Shown piece by piece: positions 61,657 through 64,000 of a DNA stretch of 64,000 nt. Both the position numbers and the translations under genes were made by a program. Origin of the DNA: Methylococcaceae bacterium (GTDB lineage Bacteria; Pseudomonadota; Gammaproteobacteria; Methylococcales; Methylomonadaceae); the NCBI GenBank assembly GCA_030693065.1, contig JAUYBL010000030.1:1-64000 (forward strand), given 5' to 3'. The notes beneath the pieces were generated by a model, which made no database searches, was not told where the DNA came from, and saw nothing but the letters and a program-made list of their open reading frames with translations. The first letter of the stretch is position 1, and every line of letters starts with the position of its first letter.

Positions 61657-62523
61657 ATGGATATTGATCAAATAAGAACTTTTTTAAGTGTCTCCGCTAA
61701 CGGCAGTTTTCTGGAAGCCGCCAATAGACTGTATGTCACGCAATCGACAGTCAGCACACGCATACAACGACTGGAAGCCTATTTAGGCGTTACATTATTT
61801 GTGCGTAACCGCTCCGGTGCGACGTTAACATTGCCGGGACGGCGCTTTTTGCGTCATGCTAAATCGTTGTTACTGACGCTGGATCAAGCGCGGCACGACA
61901 TCGGTTTGCCAAGTCGCTATCGCGCCAGCATTACTATTGGTGCACGGATTGCGTTGTGGGAAGCATTGTTACCGGAATGGATAGGTGTGATCCGCCAACA
62001 AGTGCCGGATATTTCAATACGGAGCGACATTGGTTTTGAAGAGGATTTAATGCGTGGATTGATTGAGGGCACCATGGATATAGGCATGATGTATACGCCG
62101 CAACACAGCCCCGGACTGCAAGTTGAGCATTTATTTGATGAAACCTTGCTGTTGCTGACCACCCATCCTGAGAAGCCCTGGCCCAATGATGATTACATCT
62201 ATGTCGACTGGGGACCGGGGTTTTACGCACAACACAGTAATAGTTACCCTAATGTAGAACGCCCGGCTCAAGTCGTTAACATCGGCTGGCTGGCGATACA
62301 GCTAATCCTCAGCAATGGCGGCTCCTGCTTTTTACCTATTCGCATCGCCGAATCGTTGATTAAAGCTCAGAAACTGTTTCCTGTGCCTGACAGCCCGCAA
62401 TTCAAGTTGCCAGCCTATATGGTGTCGCCACGCGACAGCGATTCCGTTATCTTGCAACAGGTACTCGATAATTTAAGATCACTGGCCGCGCTTGAGCGTT
62501 ATAAAAACTATCTTGATCGTTAG
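61657..62523 (+). CDS. LysR-family transcriptional regulator
   Basis: A 288-aa LTTR. The start is at ATG 61657 (MDIDQIRTFLSVSANGSFLEAANRLYVTQS in register with the family; a TTG at 61621 gives extra residues). The winged HTH (about residues 18-37) has ASNRLYVTQSTVSTRIQRLE. The C-terminal effector domain spans about 90-288. It diverges from emrB and is convergent with fhcA; regulation of the efflux pair is the simplest reading. Confidence 0.88.
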   Translation: MDIDQIRTFLSVSANGSFLEAANRLYVTQSTVSTRIQRLEAYLGVTLFVRNRSGATLTLPGRRFLRHAKSLLLTLDQARHDIGLPSRYRASITIGARIALWEALLPEWIGVIRQQVPDISIRSDIGFEEDLMRGLIEGTMDIGMMYTPQHSPGLQVEHLFDETLLLLTTHPEKPWPNDDYIYVDWGPGFYAQHSNSYPNVERPAQVVNIGWLAIQLILSNGGSCFLPIRIAESLIKAQKLFPVPDSPQFKLPAYMVSPRDSDSVILQQVLDNLRSLAALERYKNYLDR

Positions 62524-62625
62524 TGGGGCAGGGGGCCACTCTGTGGGATGTATAAAATTTTCTGTTCAAGCACAATCGTGATGCTTTAACGTTGACTGGG
62601 ATGCATTCGATAAGCTTATTTGAGT

Positions 62626-64000
62626 TTATTTTGTCTCAACAAGTGTATTCGCAAGATAAGGTTGCCCACACTTATGCATCATAAAACGCTCACCATCAGT
62701 TTGGTTAAAACTCACATCACCTACCGCAAAATTATCCAGACTTAAATTATAAAACCGGTTGTAATAGGCTTGAACGTCGCGTTTGATATGGGGATCAAAC
62801 TGCGCTTGTATCGTTTGGGTGCAGCCATGAAGGCGCAGTTGAACCACGCCATTTTTAACCACTAATTCGCCATTTTTGAACACCATATGAGCATGGGTAA
62901 ACATGGCTTCTTTGTCTGCTTGTTTACTGTACACGGCAATATCGGCAATACCACCGGGCAGTAAATGTCCGCGATCATGCAAGCCAAGCATCCGCGCTGC
63001 GGCGGTGCGGGTCATGATGGCTATTTCGTAAAGAGAAAACTCTTTTTTCAGGTCTTTTAATAAGCTCATTGCGACTGCTTCTTGGTTGAGCTCGGCCATA
63101 CACGCCAGACGAAAATCGGCATCCATCAACAAGCGAATTAAATGCGGATAACGGGTAAACGGCCCGCCGTTGGGATGATCGGTGGTGAAAAATAAGCGCC
63201 ACGGGTCTTCGGCCAACAAAAATATTTCCAGGCCGATCAGCCATTGCAGACTATTTACAAAACTTTTTTGCTGATAACGATACGGCACCGCACCGCCGCT
63301 ACCTTCGCATTCGGCATCCCACATCACCCATTTGCTTGGACTGGCATCATTGCGACGGCTGTATTGGGCAATCACGTCGCCGGAAATCGTCACGGTCTGT
63401 CCAAACAACACTTGCCCGACATCCATGGTGATATTGCGATGTTTGTTAAAACTGTCTATCAGTTTTGCCGCTGCCGAAGAAAAGCCCTTATCGCCGTCAT
63501 TGCCATAGCCGTAAAACTGGATATGCGCCAAATGCATTGGCAAGCCCTGCGCGGCTTCCATGGTGGCGATGGCAGTATCGACATTGCCGGGCATGCCTAG
63601 GTTATTGCAATGTACATGCACCGGATGCGGTAATTGAATTTCGCAAGCCGCACGTTGCAGCGTTTGCAAAATCTGCCGGGAACTGACACCGTAATCGGGT
63701 ACCACATCATCCAGATCAAAGCTGCGCACATTGGATTTAAAAGCATTCGCACCACCGGCGTTAATCACCTTAAGGCCTAAACAGCGGGTGGCTTGTAAGG
63801 TCCAGGCCACATAATCGTTGATTTGGTTTTGACTGGCTCTGCCGCGCATTAGTCTCAGTAAAAAGTCATCGTTTCCGAGAATTGCCAGGCCAGCGGTATC
63901 GATGATGGGAATATCTGCCATCTGTAAATGCGCATCCAAAGCATTGGCGGGCAACACGGCGGGTTCAACGACGGTGGTGTAGCCCATTTGTGCGTAACGA
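62626..64000 (-). CDS. fhcA: Formylmethanofuran dehydrogenase/hydrolase subunit A FhcA (partial)
   Basis: Amidohydrolase-fold subunit of the formyltransferase/hydrolase (Fhc) complex, which releases formate from formylmethanofuran-type C1 carriers in methylotrophs. 458 residues are visible, C-terminus inside the window. The first codons at the edge read RYAQMGYTTVVEPAVLPANAL, and the N-terminus (about 90-100 residues, including the first metal histidines) lies beyond base 64000. Visible blocks are HVHCNNLGMPGNVDTA, HLAHIQFYGYGNDGDKG, and FTTDHPNGGPFTRYPHLIRLLMD (aspartate and histidine metal residues). The complex is widespread in methanotrophs, which supports the host assignment. Confidence 0.93.
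   Translation of the reverse strand, partial: RYAQMGYTTVVEPAVLPANALDAHLQMADIPIIDTAGLAILGNDDFLLRLMRGRASQNQINDYVAWTLQATRCLGLKVINAGGANAFKSNVRSFDLDDVVPDYGVSSRQILQTLQRAACEIQLPHPVHVHCNNLGMPGNVDTAIATMEAAQGLPMHLAHIQFYGYGNDGDKGFSSAAAKLIDSFNKHRNITMDVGQVLFGQTVTISGDVIAQYSRRNDASPSKWVMWDAECEGSGGAVPYRYQQKSFVNSLQWLIGLEIFLLAEDPWRLFFTTDHPNGGPFTRYPHLIRLLMDADFRLACMAELNQEAVAMSLLKDLKKEFSLYEIAIMTRTAAARMLGLHDRGHLLPGGIADIAVYSKQADKEAMFTHAHMVFKNGELVVKNGVVQLRLHGCTQTIQAQFDPHIKRDVQAYYNRFYNLSLDNFAVGDVSFNQTDGERFMMHKCGQPYLANTLVETK

Noticed and set aside
1-64000. CRISPR arrays, tRNA or rRNA genes, IS elements
   Set aside because: No regularly spaced repeats, no cloverleaf or rRNA sequence and no transposase were recognised on reading both strands.

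Overview
This window looks like a chromosome segment from a gammaproteobacterial methanotroph of the Methylococcales type. That is an inference, resting mainly on a partial fhcA (formylmethanofuran dehydrogenase/hydrolase subunit A, a methylotroph C1 enzyme) at the right edge, on an XrtA/PEP-CTERM-type exopolysaccharide locus, and on several families of short palindromic repeats scattered between genes. No rRNA, tRNA, CRISPR array, transposase or phage gene was recognised.

Layout. (1) 0.2-11.6 kb: urea uptake and hydrolysis. It holds urtBCDE (urtA is not in the window), a HupE/UreJ nickel permease, ureD, ureABC, then ureEFG. Two inverted copies of a 260-310 bp repeat, enclosing a small lipoprotein gene, sit between ureC and ureE and split the operon. 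(2) 11.7-28.8 kb: housekeeping and accessory genes: a membrane-anchored secreted protein, DUF3422 and DUF2892 proteins, uvrD, a MORN-repeat lipoprotein, a vapBC toxin-antitoxin pair, two tandem dicarboxylate symporters with a fructosamine-kinase-like gene, a PHP phosphoesterase, an ABC exporter, a macro-domain protein, an RRM protein, a cold-shock protein, ppnN and ssb. (3) 28.9-47.0 kb: an exopolysaccharide locus of the XrtA/PEP-CTERM type, from prsT to two glycosyltransferases and an asparagine-synthase-like amidotransferase. The exosortase gene itself is absent from the expected position. The first two thirds of this locus are visibly AT-rich, and the chain-length gene carries a run of nine G. 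(4) 47.3-58.9 kb: a respiratory and nitric-oxide block. It holds a ba3-type oxidase including its tiny subunit IIa, a dihaem cytochrome c, an HD-GYP protein, an FMN-binding protein, two truncated haemoglobins, norB and norC with a third membrane protein, a rubredoxin, a 2Fe-2S flavoprotein reductase and an NsrR-like regulator. A near-perfect NsrR-type operator lies in the globin/nsrR divergent promoter. (5) 58.9-64.0 kb: an EmrAB-type efflux pair with a divergent LysR regulator, then fhcA on the minus strand, cut by the window end.

How it works together (inference): the left part scavenges urea as a nitrogen source and matures nickel urease. The middle part makes and exports a surface polysaccharide. 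The right part lets the cell respire at low oxygen and detoxify or respire NO, with the NsrR-like protein sensing NO and repressing the globin.

The most unusual signal is in the repeats. A 47-48 bp module with the same ends (CGACTGCA ... TTGCCGA) is inserted cleanly into one copy, and missing from the other copy, of two unrelated longer repeats. It therefore behaves like a very small mobile or gene-converted unit.
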